Source: CAXRDE01 sp964229355
GTDB taxonomy: Bacteria; Cyanobacteriota; Sericytochromatia; UBA7694
Assembly (NCBI GenBank): GCA_964229355.1
Contig: CAXRDE010000012.1
Location: 108,095-172,094, forward strand
Direction of reading: 5' to 3'
DNA length: 64,000 nucleotides
Shown: piece after piece, positions 26,376-34,152 of the stretch
Position numbering within the stretch: position 1 is the stretch's first letter
Layout: each line of letters starts with the position of its first letter
Translations under genes and position numbers: made by a program
The notes under the pieces: generated by a model
The model's database searches: none
Seen by the model: the letters and a program-made list of their open reading frames with translations, nothing else
Told to the model about the DNA's origin: nothing

Positions 26376-27629
26376 ATGCAGCTTAAACGTCTTTTCTTTC
26401 TGCTCTCTTTGTCTCTTGTGGGTTTAACAAACGCTTTCACCACAGACTGGCTCAGCTCTCCTGTGCTAGCGCAAGAAGAACAGCGTCCCTCCCCCAATGT
26501 GCTACCCGTTAGTTACGGCGATCAGGGATTTAAATTTACCAGTCCTGACGGTCTGTTTTCGCTGGCCATTCAAAATCGTATTCAATTTCGCTACGCCAAC
26601 CCCTTTGATCGAGATCCCCGTTCAGTAGAAGATCTTGAACGCGAGCAAACCGCTTTTATGATTCGCCGGGGGCGAACCAAAATGAAAGGTCATGCCTACT
26701 GGCCCTGGCTCAAGTACTACTTTCAATATGACTGGACAGATCCGATTCTTCGCGATTTGAATCTGACCCTTGACAAATACCCCTGGGCTAACCTGTGGGT
26801 GGGGCGGGGCAAAGTGGTTTATAACGATGAGCGGGTCACTTCATCGGGCAAACAGCAGTTTGTAAACCGTTCCATTCTCAACGATATTTTCACCGTCGAT
26901 CGCCAACAAGGCCTGCAACTCACCGGCCGCCTGTTTGAAGAAGAGTGGTACCATTTTAACTACGCCACGGGCATTTTTACAGGCAAGGGCGTGGGCGAGC
27001 GCGACAACGACGATAATGCACTCATGTACTCAGGTCGTCTCCAGTGGAATCCGCTGGGCGGTGGTGTGGATTTTTCGCAGTCTGATTTAGAATTGCACGA
27101 GAGTCCTGCGCTCAGCCTGGCTGTGGCCGCCGCGAGCAATCAAAGTCGCTGCACCGCCTTTGCCACCGCTTTAGAAAGCTGCCGCAGCTTACCCGGCTTT
27201 GAAATCGGTGAACCCGGTCAGTACCGGCTCAACCAAATGATGCAAGAAACCCGCTTTAAATGGCATGGCTTATCGGTAAAACAAGAGTGGCATGGCAAAG
27301 AAGTCATTGACAATAAAAAAGAAGCCACTGCCCCCGGACGCACCACCCCCATGATGGGCAATCTGGTACAGATAGGTTATTTTCCCCATGCCGCCTGGGC
27401 CGCTTTGCCCAAAGAACTTGAACTGGCAGCCCGCTATGCCTTTGTGGATCCAGACCTCAACCGCGCCAGCGATCTCCAGCAGGAGTTCAGTGGTGTCATC
27501 AATTATTTTTTTCATGGACACAACAACAAGTTGAGTTTACAGTTAAGCCATCTCACCGTTGAGGATCCCGGCACACGAGGTACCTCAGCAGCTCAGCGCT
27601 TGTGGCTACAGTGGGATATTTCTTTTTAA
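26376..27629 (+). CDS. Phosphate-selective porin O/P-like outer-membrane porin
   Basis: Exported porin of 417 residues resembling OprO/OprP. The signal peptide ends near VLA|QEE. The N-terminal GFKFTSPDGLFSLAIQNRIQ and the basic RRGRTKMKGHAYWPWLKYYF segment are typical of the family. Strand pattern continues to a C-terminal Phe (LWLQWDISF). Such trimeric porins pass phosphate, polyphosphate or other anions across the outer membrane. ATG 26376 is chosen because the signal peptide begins there, although the frame opens at 26337. No pho genes are nearby. The stop shares TTAA with the next, convergent gene. Confidence 0.82.
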   Translation: MQLKRLFFLLSLSLVGLTNAFTTDWLSSPVLAQEEQRPSPNVLPVSYGDQGFKFTSPDGLFSLAIQNRIQFRYANPFDRDPRSVEDLEREQTAFMIRRGRTKMKGHAYWPWLKYYFQYDWTDPILRDLNLTLDKYPWANLWVGRGKVVYNDERVTSSGKQQFVNRSILNDIFTVDRQQGLQLTGRLFEEEWYHFNYATGIFTGKGVGERDNDDNALMYSGRLQWNPLGGGVDFSQSDLELHESPALSLAVAAASNQSRCTAFATALESCRSLPGFEIGEPGQYRLNQMMQETRFKWHGLSVKQEWHGKEVIDNKKEATAPGRTTPMMGNLVQIGYFPHAAWAALPKELELAARYAFVDPDLNRASDLQQEFSGVINYFFHGHNNKLSLQLSHLTVEDPGTRGTSAAQRLWLQWDISF

Positions 27630-29371
27630 GGCCCTTCAGGCAACGGGTTTAAGGTTTTGTGAGCGGCTTCAAACTGATTGCCCATGCGCCAGGCGCCGGT
27701 TTCAACAGGCTGGCTCTCGTATTCCGAGTAAGAGTCCAAACCTGGAAAAAGAGTCGTTTCTAAGACAAAGTCATAAATACCCGTGACTTTAGACAAACGA
27801 TCTGCAGGAATACCCAACACCCGTTGGGCGGCATTATTGGACTGGCTAGCATAACCTGTTCTGTAGTTATTATCTGCCCAGGAATAAACATGCTCATCAA
27901 AAACCTCACCGAAGCTGGTGTTTTCATCACCACTCAAGAGCACTTCCATCATGTATTGCTGAAAGCCATGAAACCCTTCATGGGTCAGCGTATTTCCAAT
28001 TTCATGGGTCAGGTCAAGGCGGCTGCGGTTTAAAGTAATCGCGTTGTCTCGGGGAGAATAATAGCCCAGGCTTTGTTCGGGCAGGTCTTCAATATGCACA
28101 GAAGGCGGCTCAAATTTTACATCTTTGGGGTCACCCGACAATAACGGGACATCCTTTTGCATCTGGTCTACAAAAATACGGTTGATTTTATCTAAAAGAA
28201 CCTTTTTTTCTGCTTCAGGTAAAGATTTCCAAATCTCAGGCTTAAACTCAGGAATTTCTTGCTGAATACGCTGGGCAATTTTTTGACTTTGCTCATCAAT
28301 AAATTGATCCATAAAAGCCTGGGCCTCTGGGCTAACCTGTTGATAATTGCGATTTTCGGTATACAGTTGCCGGGTTTTTTCCGCCAATCGGGTCAACACT
28401 TTGTTGATGGCATAGCTGGCTGCACTCTGAGCCAGGGCTCCTGCATCTTGAGTAATCTGACTCACCTCACGCCGCATGGCCTCAGGGGTCTTTGCCAGGG
28501 CCAAATCCACTTCGCTCTTCAGCAAGGACAACGATGTGGCACCCAATACCGTCAGGCTGGCCGCCTTGCCAATGGTGCCTGTAACCTGACCAACACGCCC
28601 CAGGGTCTGACCTGCTCGTGAGAGTCGATAGGCCTTCTCCATCAAAGGTTGGTATTGTGCACTGGCTCCTATCTCTAAGGCCTGGTGCAATTGCTTACCT
28701 GTGCGCAAAGACGAGAGCTTAATCCCTGTATTGCCCACGGCCACCCCTATGCCCACCACCAGCGCTGCAGAGGCCACCACCGAACCTGCCATTTTAGCGC
28801 CGTGAATCACGCCTTCGATCTTGTCCTGCTGATAGCTTGCGCCGACGGCCTCAAAGGTTTGCACCGGATGACGCAGAGTCGTCCAGGTATTGACCACCAT
28901 GCCTTTGGCAAGATCCGAGCCCGCCGACAGAGGATTTTTGACCCAGACCATACCCTCGTTGGCAATCGCGCGCAAAGCATGGCTGTTCCCCACCTTCAAC
29001 TTTTGCCAACTCGACAACTCAGCGGGGTTTTCAGGGGCCTCAAAATCTGCGATATCGTCTTTGAATGAGATAAAAGCATTATGCATGTGTTGGCGGGTGG
29101 GCAAGGTGGGGTGAAGCTTGATCTGGTCCCGATCAATCTTGCTCAGCGCCTCTCGTGAATCCAACTCGGTATCGGCCTCGCCGATTTCCTGAGTAAACCA
29201 AACACCGGCCTCATCCTGATAAATCAGCTCAGAGCCTGAATTGGCCAGGGCAGCATCTAACGCTTTTTTGCGACCCGCTTCTCCACTGCCAAAGCCTTGT
29301 GCGTTTAAAGACTTTCCCACAAACAAAGATTCATCTTTAAAACGACGATTGACGCCCACCGAGTTATCCAT
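27626..29371 (-). CDS. Large protein with central hydrophobic/glycine-zipper region and C-terminal HExxH zincin domain
   Basis: Protein of 581 residues with no recognised family. It lacks a signal peptide. Two membrane-active stretches lie in the middle (about 191-216 GAKMAGSVVASAALVVGIG, and a glycine-zipper run at 254-284), followed by a helical part (295-410). The C-terminal domain (about 415-575) has HEGFH at 464-468, fitting the zinc-metallopeptidase HExxH, and YESQPVETGAW about 85 residues later, where Glu557 may be the third ligand. This layout, long leader, membrane-interacting middle and C-terminal enzyme, recalls secreted polymorphic toxins or effectors, but no immunity gene is recognised. 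An own-membrane or envelope protease is an alternative. Confidence 0.65.
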   Translation of the reverse strand: MDNSVGVNRRFKDESLFVGKSLNAQGFGSGEAGRKKALDAALANSGSELIYQDEAGVWFTQEIGEADTELDSREALSKIDRDQIKLHPTLPTRQHMHNAFISFKDDIADFEAPENPAELSSWQKLKVGNSHALRAIANEGMVWVKNPLSAGSDLAKGMVVNTWTTLRHPVQTFEAVGASYQQDKIEGVIHGAKMAGSVVASAALVVGIGVAVGNTGIKLSSLRTGKQLHQALEIGASAQYQPLMEKAYRLSRAGQTLGRVGQVTGTIGKAASLTVLGATSLSLLKSEVDLALAKTPEAMRREVSQITQDAGALAQSAASYAINKVLTRLAEKTRQLYTENRNYQQVSPEAQAFMDQFIDEQSQKIAQRIQQEIPEFKPEIWKSLPEAEKKVLLDKINRIFVDQMQKDVPLLSGDPKDVKFEPPSVHIEDLPEQSLGYYSPRDNAITLNRSRLDLTHEIGNTLTHEGFHGFQQYMMEVLLSGDENTSFGEVFDEHVYSWADNNYRTGYASQSNNAAQRVLGIPADRLSKVTGIYDFVLETTLFPGLDSYSEYESQPVETGAWRMGNQFEAAHKTLNPLPEGP

Positions 29372-29462
29372 AGCTATGCAGCTTTCTATTATGCAAATTT
29401 AGTGTATTACTTGAATAATACAATTATAGTAAAGGCACTCAAAAACTTGCCTTTATCTCCAG

Positions 29463-30095
29463 CTAAGACTCCGGAGACGGAGGTAAAGCACCTCCATCAG
29501 CCTGTTCCCAACGGGCGGGGGTCGGATCCCGGCTGATATCAATCTGGTCTTTGCCTTTGGCGGTCATGGTGAGTCGGGGGCATTGAATATCCCATTCAAA
29601 CTCCCATTGGGTATGATCATCCAAAATGCGGTGGGTTTGTTCACCTTTGTGAGCCACCACTTTCCACACCACGCTTGCCGCTGGCTCGGTGTAATAGGTG
29701 GGATTGTCTAAAGCCAATTCTTTACGAAAGCGCGAACAGGTGGCGAGCACCTGGGTTTTATCGAGGGTTTGCCCCGCCTTTAAATAGTCTGTGTGCATAA
29801 GGATCGTCACACTGGGAATATAAAGACTGGTTTCTTCACCTTCGGTAGGGTTAAGAATGACCTTGACCACTTTGTCGGCTTCGTACAAAAAACCAAAGCT
29901 GTCTTGTTTTCCACCGCATTTTTCCTGGGTCGAAAAGGTGTGAAAGGTATATTCTCCGCATTTGAGATCAAACAACAGGTTGGGCAAACCGGGTAAATCC
30001 ACCAGGGCCAGATCTTCTTGAAAAGCCTGGCAACTGCACAGCATTAAACTCATAACCGCAAACAGGCTCACCCACCCCGTTATCTTTTGTCTCAT
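29463..30095 (-). CDS. Lipoprotein of unknown function
   Basis: Protein of 210 residues with a signal peptide ending LCSC (lipidated Cys22). The mature part is beta-rich with several Cys (LKCGEYTFHTFSTQEKCGG and DIQCPRL), which could form disulphides. No known domain is recognised. ATG 30095 is chosen over GTG 30101, since GAGG lies 7 nt upstream of it. It is a single gene between the zincin-like gene and cysS, all on the same strand. Confidence 0.72.
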   Translation of the reverse strand: MRQKITGWVSLFAVMSLMLCSCQAFQEDLALVDLPGLPNLLFDLKCGEYTFHTFSTQEKCGGKQDSFGFLYEADKVVKVILNPTEGEETSLYIPSVTILMHTDYLKAGQTLDKTQVLATCSRFRKELALDNPTYYTEPAASVVWKVVAHKGEQTHRILDDHTQWEFEWDIQCPRLTMTAKGKDQIDISRDPTPARWEQADGGALPPSPES

Positions 30096-30194
30096 GAGCA
30101 CACCTCAAGCACCAATTTTGCTTTTATGCTAGCGGTTTTTGAACACCATTGCAAGGCCAGCCAAAGGGTTTAAGTCCACGGACTGAGCAACGTG

Positions 30195-31598
30195 TTAAAG
30201 GTCGAGGGGCAGTAGGTCGTAGCCGTCTTTGCTATCTTTGACGCTATAGCCGGCTGCGGTCAGTTCATCGCGCAAGCGATCTGAAGCGGCAAAATCTTTG
30301 GCCAGACGATACTGCCAGCGTTCGGCAGCCAGAGCCTGAACCGCCTCAGGAATCACCACATGATCCTCAGGAAAGTCCGAGAAGTCCTGCAGACTCAGAC
30401 TTAAAATGCTGTCGATTTGGGTGATCACAGCCCGTTTGGCTGCTCCGCCCACCGCTTTATCCTGAACCATTTCCCAGAGTAAGCCCAGGGTTTTGGGAGC
30501 GTTGAGATCATCGTGAAGTGCGGTCAACATGCGCTGGGCATAATCAGCGGCAATGTCTTCACCCGCTGGGCTATCGTCCAATTTTTGAATCAGGCGCTTG
30601 AGTTTAAAATAGGCGGTCTGGGCCGACTTTAAAATGTCTCTGGAGAAAGTCAAAAATTGCTTGTAATGCGCACCCAAAGCCAAATAACGGTAGGCCCGTG
30701 CCGAAAACCCTTCGTCAAGTAGGGTTTGCAAGGTAATAAAGTTGCCCTCCGACTTGCCCATGCGCTGGGCCTTGTCGAGCACCAAAAATTCACCGTGCAG
30801 CCAGTAGTTTACAAAAGGGTGCCCAATGGCCCCTTCGGCCTGAGCGATTTCATTGGTATGGTGTACAGGAATATGGTCGGTACCACCGGTATGAATATCA
30901 ATACGTTCTCCCAGCTCCGCAAAAATCATGGCGGTGCATTCCAAATGCCAGCCCGGAAACCCTTTGCCCCAGGGGCTGTCCCATTCCATTTGACGTTGGA
31001 CATCGGTAGGACTTAATTTCCAGAGGGCAAAGTCGGTTTTGTTGCGCTTGCCTTCAGCACTGACCCGCTCACCTTCATTGAGACCGTCAATATCTAAGCG
31101 CGCCAACTTACCGTAATCGGGCAATTTGGCCGTATCGTAGTAAACACCATCAGCAATGGTATACGTCAGTCCCTTGTCTTCTAAGGTTTTGACCAGATCA
31201 ATCTGCTCCTGAATATACGCCGTTGCAGGGGTAAAGCGAGAAGGAAAGGCAATGTTCAGATGCTGCAGATCCTGTTGAAAGGCTTCAGCATAAAAGGCTG
31301 CCAATTCCCAGGCGTTTTTGCCCAGTTTGGCGGCGGCCTTTTCCATTTTATCGTCGCCATCATCGGCATCAGAGGTCATATGTCCCACATCGGTGAAGTT
31401 AATAATATGGGTGACGGTGTAACCATCATGCAGCAAAAGCTTTTTTAAAAGATCCGGAAAAATATAGCTGCGCAAATTGCCGATGTGCGCGTAATTGTAT
31501 ACGGTGGGACCACAGGTATACATCTTGGCTTCGCCGGCCACCAGCGGTGTGAAGACATCTTTTTGACGGGTCAGGGTGTTACTTAAATACAACTGCAT
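30195..31598 (-). CDS. cysS: Cysteinyl-tRNA synthetase
   Basis: Class I synthetase of 467 residues that charges tRNA-Cys. The zinc-binding CGPTVYNYAHIGNLRSY contains the HIGH motif; further zinc ligands are in GWHLECTAM, and the KMSKS motif is the variant RMGKSEGNF. ATG 31598 gives the conserved start MQLYLSNTLTR; an ATG at 31613 adds five residues and has its own AGGAG. Both ribosome-binding sites lie inside a strong inverted repeat (31604-31644), suggesting translational control. Confidence 0.95.
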   Translation of the reverse strand: MQLYLSNTLTRQKDVFTPLVAGEAKMYTCGPTVYNYAHIGNLRSYIFPDLLKKLLLHDGYTVTHIINFTDVGHMTSDADDGDDKMEKAAAKLGKNAWELAAFYAEAFQQDLQHLNIAFPSRFTPATAYIQEQIDLVKTLEDKGLTYTIADGVYYDTAKLPDYGKLARLDIDGLNEGERVSAEGKRNKTDFALWKLSPTDVQRQMEWDSPWGKGFPGWHLECTAMIFAELGERIDIHTGGTDHIPVHHTNEIAQAEGAIGHPFVNYWLHGEFLVLDKAQRMGKSEGNFITLQTLLDEGFSARAYRYLALGAHYKQFLTFSRDILKSAQTAYFKLKRLIQKLDDSPAGEDIAADYAQRMLTALHDDLNAPKTLGLLWEMVQDKAVGGAAKRAVITQIDSILSLSLQDFSDFPEDHVVIPEAVQALAAERWQYRLAKDFAASDRLRDELTAAGYSVKDSKDGYDLLPLDL

Positions 31599-31603
31599 AA
31601 GGG

Positions 31604-31644
31604 AATACTCCATAGGACTCCTCCGTAGAGGTCTATGGAGTATT
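31604..31644 (-). promoter_or_regulatory. Stem-loop enclosing the cysS ribosome-binding site
   Basis: The 12-bp sequence AATACTCCATAG (31604-31615) is perfectly repeated inverted at 31633-31644. An inner 4-bp stem (31620-31623 with 31628-31631) closes a CGTA loop. In the mRNA the 3' arm carries ATG 31613 and the GGAG serving ATG 31598, so folding would hide initiation. Confidence 0.6.
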
Positions 31645-31646
31645 TT

Positions 31647-31670
31647 AGCGGGTTATACCCACAACCCGCT
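31647..31670 (-). promoter_or_regulatory. Second leader hairpin of cysS
   Basis: An 8-bp perfect inverted repeat AGCGGGTT/AACCCGCT with an 8-nt loop lies 2 nt from the first hairpin. No T-run follows on either strand, so it is not a typical terminator; part of a structured 5' leader is more likely. Confidence 0.5.
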
Positions 31671-31674
31671 ACCC

Positions 31675-31705
31675 ATTTTACTTTTGGCGTCTTATTTTAA
31701 GTCAA
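31675..31705 (-). promoter_or_regulatory. Possible cysS promoter
   Basis: On the minus strand TTGACT (31705-31700) and TAAAAT (31680-31675) are separated by 19 nt, longer than optimal. If used, both leader hairpins would be in the transcript. Confidence 0.35.
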
Positions 31706-31713
31706 ATACGCGC

Positions 31714-32475
31714 TCAGGTCTCTGAGTTGCGCCCCATCGTGGTACCGAGTGTCCGCAACAGATCCGTGAGCGCTTTTTGCCCTAGCTCCGTGTTGATTTC
31801 CACCTGAATTTTGACCGTATCGCCTTTGGCTTTAGGAGCGACAGGGGCTGCTGAAGACGCATTCGCTTTGGCACGTGCCAGGCGTTGCAACGCCTCGCCC
31901 GATACAAACTCACCCAGGCGCTCGGCATCATCCAGATCCTCGAGATCTTTCAAGTGGCGCTCAATCAAGGCTCCGAAAAGTTCTTCAGGGTTTTTCAGGG
32001 CATTTTTGCGACGCTGAGCCTCCTCAAGGCGCGTTTTAATCAATTGCTGCAAACCATTTTGCAAGGCACCCTCTGTGTCGCTGGGCTCTACTTCAGCGGA
32101 GCTGGCAGCGGGTTCTGGACCAAAAACAGGCTCAGACGCTTCTTCTGAGGATGCCGGTGCCTCGGTAAAAAGAGACTCCATCTTCATACGGTTTTCCATG
32201 GCGTGCATAAAATAACCGGTCACCATGGCAGAGGCCAGAAGGTTTTGCAAGCTGCCTTTTTCAGCAGCCACGGTGGTTTGAAACTCTTGACCGGGCAAAT
32301 AGCCCAGTAAGGCTTGCACATTGCCCGCAATGATTTGTTTCACCTGAGGGCTAATTTCTGAAGCCAATCGGGCCATGTCTTGCATGGATTGAGACTGAAT
32401 GTACTCATGAAGTTGATTGGGCTGTTGTGCCGCCCCTTCGTCATCATGGTTAAAGGGGACGCGAAAAAATTTCAT
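31714..32475 (-). CDS. DUF760 family protein (cyanobacterial-type)
   Basis: Protein of 253 residues whose N-terminal 100 residues match DUF760, a family common in cyanobacteria and plant plastids. The diagnostic parts are ISPQVKQIIAGNVQALLGYLP and LLASAMVTGYFMHAMENRM. A Ser/Glu-rich disordered linker (about 105-135) separates it from a helical charged part (135-205) and a C-terminal segment (DTVKIQVEINTELGQKALTDLL). Its biochemical role is unknown. Finding it outside photosynthetic genomes is a useful marker of Cyanobacteria-related ancestry. It precedes cysS by 115 nt on the same strand. Confidence 0.78.
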   Translation of the reverse strand: MKFFRVPFNHDDEGAAQQPNQLHEYIQSQSMQDMARLASEISPQVKQIIAGNVQALLGYLPGQEFQTTVAAEKGSLQNLLASAMVTGYFMHAMENRMKMESLFTEAPASSEEASEPVFGPEPAASSAEVEPSDTEGALQNGLQQLIKTRLEEAQRRKNALKNPEELFGALIERHLKDLEDLDDAERLGEFVSGEALQRLARAKANASSAAPVAPKAKGDTVKIQVEINTELGQKALTDLLRTLGTTMGRNSET

Positions 32476-32578
32476 GGTGCTGATACTTCCCTTTTTTGCT
32501 TTTAGTGTACCTGAAAATGCAGTTCAACTTCAACCGAGAGGGCTTATCGAAAAATTAGATAATCACTATTGATTTGTA

Positions 32579-32591
32579 TCGATAGTATCGA
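32579..32591. promoter_or_regulatory. 13-bp palindrome TCGATAGTATCGA upstream of the nitroreductase gene
   Basis: A perfect 6-1-6 dyad about 60 nt before the nitroreductase ATG, in an A+T-rich region. An operator is possible; no regulator is assigned. Confidence 0.3.
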
Positions 32592-32649
32592 ATGTCTGTT
32601 TTCCTTTAAAATAAAGAAAAACTGTTCTACTCAAAGGATACGAATCACC

Positions 32650-33237
32650 ATGTCAAACACCCTCGAGCATAGCACCCGCCTGCAAGAACTCATGCGCACG
32701 CGCCGCACCCACTTTCAATTTACCGATCAAGCTCTGCCTGCTGGCGCGCTAGAGCGCGCCCTCGAAGCGGCTCACTGGGCGCCGAACCACAAGCGCACCT
32801 GGCCCTGGCGTTTTATGATTCCCGGCCCGCAAATGCAGGCACAACTCGTTGAATACTTTGCCCATAAACTGGAGCGCAAACTCGAAAACCGCGGCATGCC
32901 TGCCGAAGAAATTCCCGCTCTGGTGGCTAAAAGTCGTGCGCGTCAAGAAAAAATGCCCCTGCAAATTATTGTTTATAGCACCCAATTGGGTAACGCCCAC
33001 CAAAATCAAGAAGACTATGCCTCGACCTGTTGCGCCATCCAGAACCTGACCCTTTCCCTCTGGTCAGAGGGCATCGCCAGCGGTTGGAAAACCTTTGATA
33101 GCCCTGAAGCCTACGCGTTAACGGGCCTCAATCCTGAAGAAACCCTCCTGGTCGGCCTAATCCAGGCAGGCTACCCCCTCTGTGAAGCACAGGGACGCCG
33201 CCCCGACCTGGCAAACCATGTGATTCAAACGCCCTAG
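32650..33237 (+). CDS. Nitroreductase-family FMN oxidoreductase
   Basis: Protein of 195 residues of the nitroreductase fold, which uses FMN and NAD(P)H to reduce nitro compounds, quinones or related acceptors. The FMN-phosphate motif is in LMRTRRTHFQF, and AAHWAPNHKRTWPWRF and TLSLWSEGIASGWKT are typical. ATG 32650 is supported by AAAGGA upstream; the frame is open to 32569 without a ribosome-binding site. A palindrome at 32579-32591 could regulate it. The natural substrate is unknown. Confidence 0.87.
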   Translation: MSNTLEHSTRLQELMRTRRTHFQFTDQALPAGALERALEAAHWAPNHKRTWPWRFMIPGPQMQAQLVEYFAHKLERKLENRGMPAEEIPALVAKSRARQEKMPLQIIVYSTQLGNAHQNQEDYASTCCAIQNLTLSLWSEGIASGWKTFDSPEAYALTGLNPEETLLVGLIQAGYPLCEAQGRRPDLANHVIQTP

Positions 33238-33249
33238 ACGCTAGCATGA

Positions 33250-33301
33250 CTGTGCATCAGCGACCTATAATAAAAGAAAAGGAGATCTCGCTGATGCACA
33301 G
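33250..33301. repeat. 14-bp perfect inverted repeat around promoter and start codon of 33294 gene
   Basis: CTGTGCATCAGCGA (33250-33263) and its exact complement (33288-33301) flank a 24-nt loop that contains TATAAT (33266-33271) and AAGGAG. The right arm includes the ATG 33294. It could be an operator or an mRNA hairpin. Confidence 0.65.
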
Positions 33302-33713
33302 ACCTACACAAACCCTCAACCGTTATGGTTTAACGGTTGAAACCGTTGAGCAAGACAAATTAAGTTCGCGCCTGGTAAAAATTGTTCACCAGGGGCCTAC
33401 CCTGGCCGACATGAACGCTTTAAAAGCCAAGGCAGAACAGGCCTTAACACAAGTTCGCTATCTTGAAGACGAACTGCACACTGTTGAGCAAGACGAAGCC
33501 CGCCAGGCAGTGATTTTACGGAGTGTCTCACCGGAGCAAGAGCCGGATAGCCTGATCTACTACGAGTTGCTTCTGCAGCAGAATGGCGAAACCGAACTCT
33601 CCCGTAAGCGTTATCAGCGCAGCACTGGAGATACTGAAGCCGTTGACTTCACCCTGACCGACCGCCTGTTAGAGCGTCTGGGTAAAGATCTGGATGCCCT
33701 TTCAGCCCGCTAA
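33294..33713 (+). CDS. Conserved-looking small protein, unknown function
   Basis: Protein of 139 residues without signal peptide or membrane segment. It has a beta-strand start (RYGLTVETVEQDKLSSRLVKI), a helix with Ala/Leu heptads (ADMNALKAKAEQALTQVRYLEDE) and a beta-rich C-terminal half (DSLIYYELLLQQNGETELS). ATG 33294 lies 8-10 nt after AAGGAG. Both signals lie within a 14-bp inverted repeat, so autoregulation is possible. No family recognised. Confidence 0.68.
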   Translation: MHRPTQTLNRYGLTVETVEQDKLSSRLVKIVHQGPTLADMNALKAKAEQALTQVRYLEDELHTVEQDEARQAVILRSVSPEQEPDSLIYYELLLQQNGETELSRKRYQRSTGDTEAVDFTLTDRLLERLGKDLDALSAR

Positions 33714-33877
33714 CAATTGCCTTTTCAAAACAACAAAAGCACATGTCTTATTTTAAAATACATATAAAAATAAATAAATATGCGCTTTTTTCATGCAAAA
33801 CAGGGCTTGTTATTCACTGTTTTTCGTCATAAAATAAGAGCAGTTTCTGCCGAAACAGAAATCAACTGGAGGCTTTT

Positions 33878-34060
33878 ATGCAAGCGAATTACGGGCGACC
33901 AAACGCCCCTGTAGATGTTTCCGTTTACCTGAATGAAGATCTCGAAGAGTGGGGACAGCAATATGTCGAAAGACATCAAAAACCCACGAAAATGCGACGA
34001 GATCGAAACTTCCCCCCTAAACAGGAAAGGAAATGGCATACGAGCCCCCATTTTTACTAA
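33878..34060 (+). CDS. Small basic protein, 60 residues, unknown
   Basis: Short gene supported by a strong GGAGG (spacing about 6 nt) and by a clear terminator 43 nt after its stop. The product has a short extended start (APVDVSVYLNEDLEEW), which recalls ribbon-helix-helix or toxin-antitoxin antitoxin N-termini, and a very basic, probably disordered tail (TKMRRDRNFPPKQERKW). No partner gene overlaps it. Identity unknown. Confidence 0.6.
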   Translation: MQANYGRPNAPVDVSVYLNEDLEEWGQQYVERHQKPTKMRRDRNFPPKQERKWHTSPHFY

Positions 34061-34102
34061 GGATCGTTAAAACAGTTCTCGATTAAGGTATAGAATCACA
34101 AG

Positions 34103-34133
34103 CCCCTGAAGCCCAAAACTTCAGGGGTTTTTT
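34103..34133 (+). terminator. Rho-independent terminator
   Basis: The 9-bp stem CCCCTGAAG/CTTCAGGGG has a 7-nt loop and is followed by six T residues (34128-34133). It ends the small-protein transcript. Confidence 0.9.
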
Positions 34134-34152
34134 CTGACTCACAGAAGGTGCC

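Noticed and set aside
31604..31705. T-box riboswitch before cysS
   Set aside because: No T-box core (AGGGTGG-type) or terminator was found; only two hairpins are visible.
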